A DNA stretch of 64,000 nucleotides from Stereocaulon alpinum. Lineage: Eukaryota; Ascomycota; Lecanoromycetes; Lecanorales; Stereocaulaceae. Numbering within the stretch: position 1 is the first letter of the stretch; each line of letters begins with the position of its first letter. The notes under the pieces were generated by a model. The model searched no databases, was not told the origin of the DNA, and saw nothing but the letters and a program-made list of their open reading frames with translations. Below, one piece after another: positions 54,345 through 64,000 of the stretch. The stretch lies in NCBI GenBank assembly GCA_018257865.1, contig JAEUBA010000014.1, forward strand, positions 372,001-436,000. Reading direction: 5' to 3'. Position numbers and translations under genes: made by a program.

Positions 54345-56087
54345 ATGGCGTTTCGCCAGCCTACCTTTGTACCTGCGTCGCGCCCAAACACCTCTCACGA
54401 GCCCGAACACAACGCTACCGCTACCCCCATCTCACCGTTATACAATCGCATCGAAGACTCCCAGGAGTGGATACTCTTCCCCTCAGCTCAGACCGAGTCG
54501 ACTACGCAGACGCAAACCTCGACCGAGCGTACGCCTCGTGCAGCTGGCTTGTCAAGGCTAAGCGACTTTGGCTCTCTTACTGCAAGATCGAGACCGGATG
54601 ATGCTGTTGCTTGTGAGGCTACAGATGGCTCCATTGAGGGTGATGAAGATTTGGACAGCTTAGACGATGGTTTGCACGCCTTCCAAGAACCAGCCGTATA
54701 CCATAGATCAGGCTACCTTGACCAGAGCGGTTCGATACTGCCAAGGCATGATGGCCTGGGTACCTTTCCTGCAACGAGCCCATCTCTACAAGGGCAGCTG
54801 TGGCACTTTGAGCAATACAATCCAAGGAAGAGATCAGTTTCAGGCCATCAGAGACGGCGCTCCAGCGTTCAGAGGCGGTTTGATGCTCTTGAGGATAAAG
54901 ATGCGGCTATGATCGAGGCCGACCGGAGGGAAAGGATTGAGAAGTGGAGACTGGAGCACTCAAGGGTCCTGTTGAATGAGATCGAACAGGAAACAAGGAA
55001 AAGAAGAACTAGCGTAGCCAGCCAACGAGCAGAACGTATACCAAGCAGTGCTGGCTTAGAGCGCATCATTAAGGAGTCCGTTCATGTTCAGACTCAGGAC
55101 CACTCAAAAGTTGAAGACCAAGAAGCCAAAGACCCCACAGTAGAGGACGACGAGACTTTCTGGCAACGGATAACGAGGAGGGTCATTCGAGACTTCATTG
55201 GCATCGATGACTCGTTGCTCTCCGTGATTTTTGGGGAGTCGTTAGCAGAGGACACCACAGCCAGCAGTCACTCTTCTAGAATGCCTCCGTCGAAATCAAT
55301 ACGCCTAGATACCACTATAGCAACGACAACAGCAGTAAGCTGGGAAGGGCGCCTATTGGAACGACTGACCCGAGAGCTTGGAATCCTAGTTCAACATCTC
55401 TCCGACCATCCAGGCGCATTCAGCACACCCTACAACCCCTCTACATCCGACTACGCTGGGATGCCAGTCACTGTTCCAACCTCGTCCAAGACCCAACCCA
55501 AACCATCCAAACCACCTCCAAACTTAGCCACGAATCCTGCTACTTCCATTAACTTTCACCCCACACTCCAAGACGTACCCCTAACCACCCCAACGTCCAC
55601 CGACTCTGCACACGCTGCTCTCTGGGGTATTGAAGAGGAACCCTCGTCCAATAACGATGAAACCGAGCGTGAATACTGGGAGCAAACTCCCGATGTTAAG
55701 ACTGTCTTCCGTTTCCTGCACAATCGCTTTACATCCGAACGTCGACCCTCGGCTGCAGCAAAACCTCCAAGCATCGCTACTACTTCTACTCCAGACTCTC
55801 TTCGCCGCGCTGCTGTCATCCGCCAGTACCATCCGCTGGTCTCTCGCGCGGCAGCGACACGGGACCAAAGACATGGAAATGCGAGACGGCATAGCTTGCT
55901 TCGAGGCCGGGCCGGGAGTAGCTGTGCGAGCAGCATTGTAGGCAGTGCAAGAAGAGGGGTGGCGCTGAGAGGAAGTAGTGTGGCTAGCTCGTCAAGGAAC
56001 TACTGGGATCTCGGTGTGAGTGGAGTCGGAAGTGGTGGGGGGAGTGCCGTCGCCGCTGGCGGTATGGGCGCTTGGGGCGAGGTGTGA
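54345..56087 (+). CDS. Conserved fungal protein of unknown function (580 aa)
   Basis: Single exon. Mostly low-complexity and likely disordered: S/T/P-rich N-terminus with SQEWILFPS, an acidic patch (DEDLDSLDDGL), a basic RRRSSVQRRF segment and a charged coiled-coil-like helix (EADRRERIEKWRLEHSRVLLNEI is split over two turns of it). The best-ordered segment is FWQRITRRVIRDFIGIDDSLLSVIFGESLAED with ERLTRELGILVQHL about 50 residues later; such an FIGIDD block is, as far as I recall, conserved among Pezizomycotina hypotheticals. The tail is Ser/Arg then Gly-rich. No membrane segment or enzyme motif is visible. Confidence 0.75.
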   Translation: MAFRQPTFVPASRPNTSHEPEHNATATPISPLYNRIEDSQEWILFPSAQTESTTQTQTSTERTPRAAGLSRLSDFGSLTARSRPDDAVACEATDGSIEGDEDLDSLDDGLHAFQEPAVYHRSGYLDQSGSILPRHDGLGTFPATSPSLQGQLWHFEQYNPRKRSVSGHQRRRSSVQRRFDALEDKDAAMIEADRRERIEKWRLEHSRVLLNEIEQETRKRRTSVASQRAERIPSSAGLERIIKESVHVQTQDHSKVEDQEAKDPTVEDDETFWQRITRRVIRDFIGIDDSLLSVIFGESLAEDTTASSHSSRMPPSKSIRLDTTIATTTAVSWEGRLLERLTRELGILVQHLSDHPGAFSTPYNPSTSDYAGMPVTVPTSSKTQPKPSKPPPNLATNPATSINFHPTLQDVPLTTPTSTDSAHAALWGIEEEPSSNNDETEREYWEQTPDVKTVFRFLHNRFTSERRPSAAAKPPSIATTSTPDSLRRAAVIRQYHPLVSRAAATRDQRHGNARRHSLLRGRAGSSCASSIVGSARRGVALRGSSVASSSRNYWDLGVSGVGSGGGSAVAAGGMGAWGEV

Positions 56088-56657
56088 TACGACTACTATG
56101 GTATAGGCGCTTGGTGTGAGGTATGAGATGACTGCTATGATCTCTCCTATGTATGATGTGACCCGGGTAATGGGTGCGGCTGTCTGAGCATGAGAGCGTT
56201 ACAGCGAGCGGCATAAGACTGATTACGACTTACGAGGCGCTTTGGGATCTGGCTAGATCTTCTCTCATTATCACTGCATACACATCATGAAACTTATGAT
56301 TGCACTTACATCTTACATCCTGAGATCTACTCAACGTAGCAGCGTCCCTACGCTTAGCAACACCTAAAGACCTCTACTTCATCTACACGACACCCCGATA
56401 CTACCCTCTCTGATAATCAACAACATCCCTCTCCACCTCTACAACCCTCTTCACAAACCTCCTTATCCTCTCCAGGCACCCCACATCTCCCCACATCTCC
56501 CCATAAAACCCCCCCCCCTTCCCGAATAAACCTACCTGCCTAACCCCCAGGACCCTCTTTCACCAAACAACCCCCAAAACAACCAACCTACGAACCCACT
56601 CACACCCCTCCCCCTCCCCCTCCCTCTATCCAGCAACAACTCCACTCCCTACGTCTT

Positions 56658-56680
56658 CCCTACCCTACCCTACCCTACCC
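56658..56680. repeat. CCCTA pentamer repeat
   Basis: About four and a half tandem copies of CCCTA. It is one base short of the fungal telomere unit CCCTAA, so I call it a microsatellite. Confidence 0.8.
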
Positions 56681-56925
56681 GTCTGATTCGATATATCCTT
56701 AAAGACTTGCTTTTATCGTGTGTGGGTGTGTTTTGCGATTCTGGTACAGTAGGTGGTTTAGCGAGTGGGACATTGGATAGGGCAAGTGGTGCGTAGTGGT
56801 TTTTGTGCGAGGTGGAGGTGGATTGGTTGCGATTGGATTGGATTGGGTCTAAAGGGTTAGGATGGTGGGGATGAGGATGGTTTGGGGATGTAACGGGAGT
56901 CGTGTGGGTTGCTGGGCGCGGTGAC

Positions 56926-56947
56926 GGAACAGAACAGAACAGAACAG
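56926..56947. repeat. AGAAC pentamer repeat
   Basis: About four copies of AGAAC within the G-rich part of the same intergenic interval. Confidence 0.75.
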
Positions 56948-57373
56948 GGGGTCGGAGTGTTTTGTTTGCGGATGGTAGTATGTTTCGCTGTTAGGAGAGG
57001 GAATGTATTTTGCACACAATTCTTGTGAATTCATGTCTGCAGGTTTTGTCTAATCAATGTGTGGAAGTGCTAGAGTCCGAAGAGACGAAAATGTCTCGAA
57101 AATCGCAAAAGCTAATTGAACTGCAGAAGCTTAGGCGCCATGGTATCTTTTGCACCCATGACCAAAGCCCGATAAAATGTGTTGAAACGGTGGACCAAAA
57201 CCTATCCCACCTTGAGCAATATCTCGCTTCGACTTTTTTCTAACCAATGCCAACCAAACAATACTTGCTTCCCAGCCTTAAGCCATAGGTTGAATAATAC
57301 CTCGCAAAAATTGTACGCGCTCATGGGGTATTCACAAAAAGTATGTGAAGAGGAGCCAGCCTCTGTGGATTCC

Positions 57374-59264
57374 TTACAGATGGGATGCTTTCCCACCCTT
57401 GACGCCATTCACGCCATTCATCAGTCCCGACACCTCGTCTTCAATCCGCTTCGTCTCGAGAGCCGGATCATACATCTTGCTCCTCACCCATTTCTCCAGC
57501 TCTTCGTCGCCCATGCCTTTGATACTCTGCTCGCGGTCCACACCAGCCTCTTGCGCGGCGCGGATGACGCCAATGGCAACGATGACGCTCACATCCCTTA
57601 TGCGTGCAATTTCGGGGTACAGCCAGCCTTGAGAGACCTCGTCCGGTAAGAGGGAGGTGCTGAGGGAGGTGGCGGAGGCGTAGATCATCGATTGCGTTAT
57701 CGTTGTTGCCTTGGAGAGGATAGTGCCGAGGCCGATGCCAGGGAAGACGTACATGTTGTTGCCTGTTACAGCATGGTCAATATATGCCTCAACACTGAGC
57801 ACTTCGAAAGCAGTATGAAGATTGCTCACCTTGTCCTGGAGTCTCCAATTTGCCATCATACTCTATCGCATCAAATGGGCTTCCGCTAGCGAACAAACAC
57901 CTGCCCTTGGTGTACTTGATAGCATCTTCGAATGTGCACTCGGAATTGGCTGATGGGTTCGACAATGGGAAAATGATGGGACGTTTGTTCCATTGGCCCA
58001 TTTTGGTCAGCATGTCTGGAGTGAACGCACCGCCTATCGTGGATAATCCCATCAGGATCGTAGGCTTCACATGCTCCACCACCTCCTCTAGAGTTTTATA
58101 CTGCTTTCCCTCGTTATCATCGCGCGAGAAGTATACTTTGTGTTCTGCGAGCTTATCCCCCCTGTCGTTCGTGACGAGCCCCTTGGTGTCGACAAGCCAG
58201 AAGCATCGGCGTGCTTCGTCTTCTGTCAGTCCCTCTCGCATGAAGTACTCTACAATCTGCTTCGCAACACCGACTCCTGCGCTTCCAGCTCCGAGGAACA
58301 CCGCTTTCTGGTCTTTGACTGCTATGCCTGACTGCTTCACTGCACTAACGATGCCGCCAAGCACCACAGCTCCAGTACCTTGGATATCGTCGTTGAAACA
58401 AGTGTATTTGCCCCCATACCGTTCCAATGCCGGGAAAGGATTCTTGAAGTCCTCGAATTGGATGATAATGCCAGGCCACTTTTCGGTCAATGCTACCATC
58501 AATTCATCCAGAAATTCTGCCTCTTCTTGAGCCGAGACCTTATCTCTTTTGCTTCCCATATATAAAGGATCTTCTCTGAGCTCTTTGTTTCCAGTTCCCA
58601 GGTCAAGCATAAGTGGTAGTGTAGCTTCCGGTCGGATCCCTGCGCAAGCTGTGTAGAGAGCGAGCTTCCCCACGGGTATGCCCATGCCATTGATACCCAG
58701 ATCTCCGAGTCCTAATATCCTCGACCCGTCTGTAACAACAGTGATCTCTACGTTAGGCTGCGGCCAATTTTGCAGAATGGAGGCAATGTGTCCTCGATCG
58801 GCGTAGGATAAGTAGAAACCCTCTGGCTGAACGTAGTTGTGTGACCATTGCAAGCAGGCTTCACCTACTGTCGGCGTATAAATGAGAGGGGCCATGTCTT
58901 TCAGATAGTTGGTCACCAGGCGGTAGAATAGATGGACGTTGGTATTCCGTAAGCCGCTGAGGTAGAGGTACTTATCGATACCCTGAGGTCTTCGTCCTAT
59001 CTGCTTCAGACATCTTTCGAGCTGAATGTCCAGTGACTCGACCGCCGGCGGAACAAGGCCGTATGTGTGATTGTAACGACGAACCGGTACGGAGTGAGAG
59101 GTATCGTAGTCGCCAGTAGCTGGCGGTGGATGAGCTGCTGTCATGGCTGCTCGAGATTGGACTGATCTTTGGCTAGATTTAGCACCTTTTTGAATGTTTT
59201 TTTGGTTTTGCAATGCTTGAGGAAACCTTATACGATTAAGACTACAGGTCCTGAGTCTCTGCAT
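57374..59264 (-). CDS. MAE1: NAD(P)-dependent malic enzyme, mitochondrial
   Basis: Oxidative decarboxylation of malate to pyruvate. Exons 59264-57830 and 57762-57374 (67-nt GTGAGC...AACAG intron) give 607 residues. The first 40 residues are basic, acid-free and Q/S/R-rich (MQRLRTCSLNRIRFPQALQN...), a likely mitochondrial presequence; an internal ATG at codon 41 (MTAAHPPP) could give a cytosolic form. The catalytic domain has TPTVGEACLQWSHNY, VVTDGSRILGLGDLGINGMG and the metal-site FEDFKNPFPALERY...TCFNDDIQGTGA. The Rossmann site is FLGAGSAGVGVAKQI, and PIIFPLSNPSANSECT follows. The join across the intron reads LETPGQ-GNNMYVFPGIGLG. Cofactor preference cannot be decided by eye. Confidence 0.95.
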
Positions 59265-59890
59265 TGGCCCTAACCCTCCGAAAGACAGATTTTCTTTTTT
59301 GTATTACGCTGACATTTTCTGCTGGGAACCCGCCGGAATAGGTCGATCTATCTCGGTAATCGGTGACCGTAAGCACGGGCTAAGAATGGTTCCGAAATCT
59401 CCCGACAGTTTACGCACATAATCAGCGGTCAGAATAGACTATGAAGACGTTATCGGTGTGGGGGTGATGAGCCAGTGAAAGGTCGATATGATCCGTGGTA
59501 TATCGGTGAATTGAGTTTGGTCACTCTCGAGGCACACGACCAAACAATAACATTTAATGGCTCGAATGGGAAATAATTCAACGGATCGACGCCCAGCCGC
59601 CTTAGCTCCGGGAGACAACCTAGTTCTAATTCCTTCCTTCCTTTCATGACGTGAGCTTAGCGAAATGGGGATTCCAGGCTTCAGGTGAAACTTTGCCATG
59701 ACTTCACGCGTTACGAACTTCCCCACTTCACTTCTCTTCTCCGCTGTATTACTGTTTGTTGTGGTCAATCCTATCGCTTCTTTGTACTTAATCTTGCTCC
59801 CCTATCCTCTCGGTTGTCCCCCCCTTTCGTAAACTGGCAGAGAAGCGCGGCTGAGTCTTCAGTTTCAGTTCCAACAAACACCAAGCTAAC
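59265..59890. other. Intergenic, divergent promoter
   Basis: Lies between malic enzyme and the DUF4449-type gene. The last 150 nt are pyrimidine-rich as in fungal leaders. No gene. Confidence 0.4.
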
Positions 59891-62168
59891 ATGTCGTCTT
59901 GTTTGGGGTTCCGCAAGTCCAAGGGCGAGGATACAGAGGCTTTACTTCCTCAATATGCAGACGACACAAGCCTGCAGAGGTCCCTGCATCAGAAGATGCA
60001 CACCTACCAAATGATCCGCGCTTTAGGGCAAGGTTTCATGCCATCTACGGAGCAGCTGATTATCAATCTTCGCACACTCTTGGCATCCGATGTCTTGAAC
60101 CCAGATAATCCAGATCTGAGTGATTCTGGCCGACTACTGCTGAAATACACCAAGCAGTGGCTGACACAGTTCATTGAAGCATTGAGGCACAAGAACAGCA
60201 ATGATGAGATACAAGACTTCATTTGGTTCCTGACTAAATCGAAAATCACCTTAGACACTGAAGACATCGCTAAATCTGCGAAGAATGTCAAGTCCAAGGC
60301 AGATGCCACAGCTGGTAAGCCCTCTACTCCTCATACGGTGGCTCTCATCTAACAAGCCTGTAGCATATGAGAGCATACGTACTGTCGGAAGCCTTCTTCT
60401 TACGAATTCTGATTTTAGAATATTCCTAGGAGACCTGGGTACGATTGGTCGGCAAGTCTTCGCAGACACCGCCTATTCTTTATCAGGAGTTGCAAAGGAG
60501 GCCGGGAAGCAACTGGAGCCTTCTGAGCAGGAGACTAAGACCATCAAAGAGCCCGGATCGGAGGAGGGGCCTCCACCTACAGCAGATGATCTTGGCAATG
60601 AGGCTGCGGATGTATCGAAGGTCGTGGGTAATGGGTTGGTCAAGACAGGGCAAGATGCCGTTGCAAGCCTGAAGGAAAATGTGACAGGTGAACAAAAGGA
60701 GACTCTGCTGTACCGTCTCAAAGCAGCTGTCATGAAATTACGAAAGCGAAACGACTACTCAGACTCAGTATCGACTATCGGGCTCTTGATAAAGCGTTAC
60801 GCTCTGGCATACTCTCGAGCTGTGGATGAAACCATCAGTACAGCACAAGATGACGTGAATGCAAACCCAGAATTTGATAGAGCTGTAAAGAATGGCTGGT
60901 CGCTCCTTAGCTCCTTCGGCGACCGTGAACAATGGAAGCTGCTTGAGGAGAAGATCAACAAGGTGATGGAACACTCACAGAAAGACCCGGAGTTCGAGAA
61001 CCTGATGATGGATGTTGGTAACTCGGTACAAAAGCTCTTGACCGATCCCGACTTCATGGAGTCTTTGGACAAGAAAATTCAAGAACTTCGTGAAAAAGCA
61101 AAGGAGGTGGACACAGATTCGACCCTGCGTAAAGACATCAATGAAGCCCTAGAACAAGCGCAAAAGACATTCAATTCGGTCCTCGCAGACGAGGATGTCT
61201 CCAACCTCATTACTACGTCCTCCAAGATCCTTGACATCCTTTCCCCTCTCCACGCTAACACAAACAAAGACTTGATTCAGGACTTCCTTCATGTATTTGT
61301 TCCTCTCATGATTCAGGCAATCCAATACATACCCATCCCCCGTGTTGAAATATCCGTCCCAGAAATCGATCTTCTCCTGGAAAATCTCATTATCGAACCC
61401 GGCCGCACCGTCAACCAAAGCTCCTTCCTCCCATACAAACTCCGCATCGAAACATACAACGACCTCGAGATTCGCAAAGCCCACACCCTCAAGACCACCA
61501 CTTCTACTACGAACCTCGTCACAGTCGCCATCAACGGCCTCTCCGTCCGCGCTGATGAAGTCGGCTTCTGGCTGCGAGCCCATAGTGGTATCTTCCGCCT
61601 TGCAGACGAAGGGATTGCCTCTTTCCAGCTCGACGAGCGCGGTATAGACATAGCCTTGGATATTGAGATTGGCAAAGAAACACTCGAGAAGATCCTCACC
61701 CTCAAAGCCGTCCGTGTCCACATCCACAAGATCCAATACCAGCTCCGCAAGAGCAAGTTCTCCTGGCTAGCCTGGCTCATCAAGCCAATCGTGAAGCCCA
61801 TCGTCCGCAGAGTAATGCAAAGGCAAATGGCCGCCGCAATCGCTGATGGCATCCACGCCGCTAACCGTGAATTACTCTTTTTCCGTGAGCGACTTCGCGC
61901 TACACGTATCTCGGATCCTCAAGATGTTCGCACGTTCATCAAAGCTGTTATGACCAGATTGACGCCGGCCGAAGACCCAGATGTATATACAGCTGTGGGA
62001 GTGACACCGAGCAAGGGCGTCTTCAATGGTGTGTATGCGCCTGGCAGTGTTGTGAAATTGTATGAGGAGGAGGCGAGGCAAGCTACGGAGAGGATCGATG
62101 ATGCGACTGTGGGAGGGGGTTGGAGGAATGAGATTTTCGACGTGCAGACTCGGATGATGGGACAGTGA
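59891..62168 (+). CDS. DUF5923/DUF4449-type conserved fungal protein
   Basis: Exons 59891-60314 and 60364-62168 (49-nt GTAAGC...CTGTAG intron) give 742 residues. The N-terminal region is helical (LHQKMHTYQMIRALGQGFMPSTEQLIINLR is split between two helices). An E/P-rich linker follows (EPGSEEGPPPTADDLGNEA), then long amphipathic helices (ENLMMDVGNSVQKLLTDPDF). The C-terminal half has alternating strands, PIPRVEISVPEIDLLLENLI and LVTVAINGLSVRADEVGFWL, resembling the tubular lipid-binding (BPI/SMP-like) fold that I associate with this family. RRVMQRQMAAAIADGI follows. A lipid-binding role is an inference from fold resemblance; no function is established here. The first ATG is used. Confidence 0.85.
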
Positions 62169-62517
62169 TGAGCCTGCTACCTTTATCGACCGGGGTATTG
62201 GATGAGGACCTAAGAACAAATTGTACGAACATGGAGGCACGTTACAGAAAAGTTTGGCGTTCTATACCACGCATTTTATGGCAGGCACAGCACACGGATA
62301 GATTCTCTAAAAGCAATGTATGATGTCACCTTTGTAATTGTGGCTCTCACTGTAGTTACGTTGAAAGTTTTGACGCTTGTAGGATGCTTTTTTACACTAT
62401 GGTCCACGCAATGCTAGCATATGTGATACATCGAGCTTACGCCTTGCTCAGAAGTAGAGTAGTCCACCCCCAATCCCCTTTTCTCTTCCCACCATATTTT
62501 CTCTGCATCTCCCTCCC
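62169..62517. other. Intergenic, convergent 3' ends
   Basis: Short interval with no supported feature. Confidence 0.4.
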
Positions 62518-63607
62518 TCACGAATGCGGTTTCTTCTCCTCATAAGCCTCCGTAACATTCAACCCCAACCCATTAGCATCAAGATACAATTTATTCTTCC
62601 CGCCCGCCTCCTGCAAAATCGTCGCAATATTCCTCGCATTCTCAATCCTTCGAAGGTCGACGTAACTTCTGCTCTTCTTGATTGCATCTCCGATGAGTTC
62701 GGCGGAGCGGGCTTCACCTTGGGCGCGGACGACGGTGGCTTGTTTTTCTTGGCGGGCTTTATCGACGACGAAGGCGGCGCGTTGGGCTTCTTGTTGGGCT
62801 ACTTGTTTGGCTTCTACGGCGGCTGTGAATTCGGGGGAGAAGGCGAGGTGCTGGGTGGAGGGTTAGCTAGGGTTGGCTGGGGAGATGGGAAGGAGTGGCG
62901 TACGGTTAGAGAGACGTCGTCGAGCATGATGTTGAATCTTGAGGCTCGTCTTGAGAGGTTCTCACGAACTAATCTTGCGACGTTCTCACGCTGCGTGATG
63001 AGCTGGCTGGCGTTGAATTGGGCAACTACGCTCTTGAGGACTTCGTTGACGATTGATGGGAGTACGCGCTCGTCGTAGTCGGTGCCGAGCGTACGGTAGA
63101 TAGTGGGTAAAGCACTGACTGCTGGGCGGGAAAGGACACGACAAGTTATGTTGACCATTTGCAAATCTTTGGTTCCGGTGAGGGAGGCGACATTGCGAGG
63201 TTTGGCGCGGACGTCGTAGACTATGGGGGTTTCGAACCAGGGGATTTTGAAATGTGTTCCTATGTAGAATTAGAATCTAAAGGGGCGTGTAATCGTCCAG
63301 TGAGAGGCAGTACCTTCGTTGTATATCTCTTTCTGTACGCCGCCTATCCTTGTGTACTTGATGGCTCGATGACCACCGTCCACTAGGAGCTGTCAGCTAC
63401 TAGCTTTCCACATTGCGTAGCAGGCATGGAAATACCGTTGAAGAGAGCATTGTTGAACACGACCACACCAGTACCCAGCAGTACAAGTCCAGCAGCTCCG
63501 CCGATGAAATTCCTAGGACCGCCTGGCAATCCTCCTCCTGCTCTTCTCTGTGCTGAGCCGAGGGTTTGCTGGAGCTTCCGGAACACTTCTCTGGGATCTT
63601 GTCCCAT
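62518..63607 (-). CDS. PHB2: Prohibitin-2
   Basis: Inner mitochondrial membrane scaffold that forms ring complexes with prohibitin-1. Four exons reconstructed: 63607-63436, 63382-63314, 63259-62904 and 62850-62518 (309 residues), introns 53, 54 and 53 nt. The single N-terminal helix is FIGGAAGLVLLGTGVVVF. The SPFH domain reads VDGGHRAIKYTRIGGVQKEI, THFKIPWFETPIVYDVRAKP, DLQMVNITCRVLSRP and ASQLITQRENVARLVRENL. The coiled coil is KQVAQQEAQRAAFVVDKARQ, ending with RRIENARNIATILQ and LGLNVTEAYEE. The length matches the family. The last intron contains a CTAAC-rich 3' end. Nothing is broken. Confidence 0.95.
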
Positions 63608-64000
63608 CTCAGCAAACAGTAGAGACCTTCGAAAAGGTCGAGTATCTCTTCGAAAGGAAAGTCGAACACTGAGTGTTGATTGCTTGCTGCGGGAAAGTCC
63701 TGTCGAACGCCAAGGACATTTAGAGCATTACGGCGCCCGGGGGCTCTATTATCCCATGAAGACTAGCTGCCGAGCCGCGTCCAATTGCTTTCAGATGCTG
63801 GAGAGCAACCTTTATTCGTATGCTTCACAGCATTTGCAGGTCATAGAAAGTACAGTCAAGTACAAAAGTTCCCTGGTATTTGCAGTAACTCCAGAGCCAT
63901 ACCGCAACTGCAAAAGTGACTAGAAAGTGTTTGAAACCCGCAAGGAGAGCCAATATAAAGGGGAAACAGGTCGTATCAAAATGTCAGACAAGGCCGGGAG
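63608..64000. other. Upstream flank of PHB2 to window edge
   Basis: No gene supported; a 165-codon plus-strand ORF here is a shadow reaching over PHB2 exon 1. Confidence 0.4.

Larger units (their letters stand above)
56088..57373. other. Long intergenic stretch with C-rich and simple repeats
   Basis: Strongly C-biased around 56430-56680, then G-biased to 57000 on the same strand. Two short tandem repeats are listed separately. No gene supported. Confidence 0.45.

Noticed and set aside
56658..56680. Interstitial telomere repeat
   Set aside because: The unit is CCCTA, not CCCTAA, and the run is only about 23 nt; a simple microsatellite is more likely.

Overview
The window is nuclear DNA of a filamentous ascomycete. 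The gene set (HisH-HisF fusion HIS7, a PHD-JmjC demethylase, FLC/TRP-like channel, UstYa-family remnant, fungal-type nicotianamine synthase), the short introns (mostly 46-106 nt, GTRAGT donors, CTAAC/CTGAC branch sites) and the gene density all fit Pezizomycotina; Dothideomycetes is my best guess, from protein flavour only. There are no operons and no prokaryotic features, and I saw no tRNA or rRNA gene.

Layout. 1-10.6 kb: a CSC1/DUF221 channel (cut by the left edge), a divergent hexokinase, the U3 processome protein Utp18, a seven-helix membrane protein, and a small three-exon single-pass membrane protein assembled here. 10.6-19.3 kb: a gene-poor stretch with a small candidate gene, a mitochondrial-type helical protein, a 107-bp foldback element and, beside it, a badly decayed intron-bearing copy of ADE2. 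19.3-35.4 kb: NAD-specific glutamate dehydrogenase, a small lysine-rich protein, a JHD1-like histone demethylase, a four-exon nicotianamine synthase and a FLC-family channel. 36.6-39.0 kb: DNA polymerase epsilon subunit B. 39.0-43.4 kb: an accessory-looking, gene-poor block with a broken UstYa-like gene and a small possibly secreted ORF. 43.4-63.6 kb: dense housekeeping genes: NASP/Hif1-type histone chaperone, yippee-type zinc protein, a PD-(D/E)XK-fold protein, Mpe1, His7, an unknown conserved protein, mitochondrial malic enzyme, a DUF4449-type protein and prohibitin-2.

Joint functions. Most genes are unrelated neighbours. Three links stand out. Hexokinase, malic enzyme and NAD-GDH are central carbon/nitrogen enzymes. 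DPB2 and the NASP-like chaperone are both S-phase/chromatin genes and share an almost identical 27-bp upstream block combining an MluI-box core (ACGCG) with a Reb1-like TTACCCG. The two clear broken genes (ADE2 copy, UstYa) lie in the two gene-poor stretches, suggesting these are the evolutionarily labile parts of the window.

The most unusual single observation is in the hexokinase gene: a 51-nt intron-like insert with a good branch site and acceptor, but a GA instead of GT donor, that is in frame if retained.
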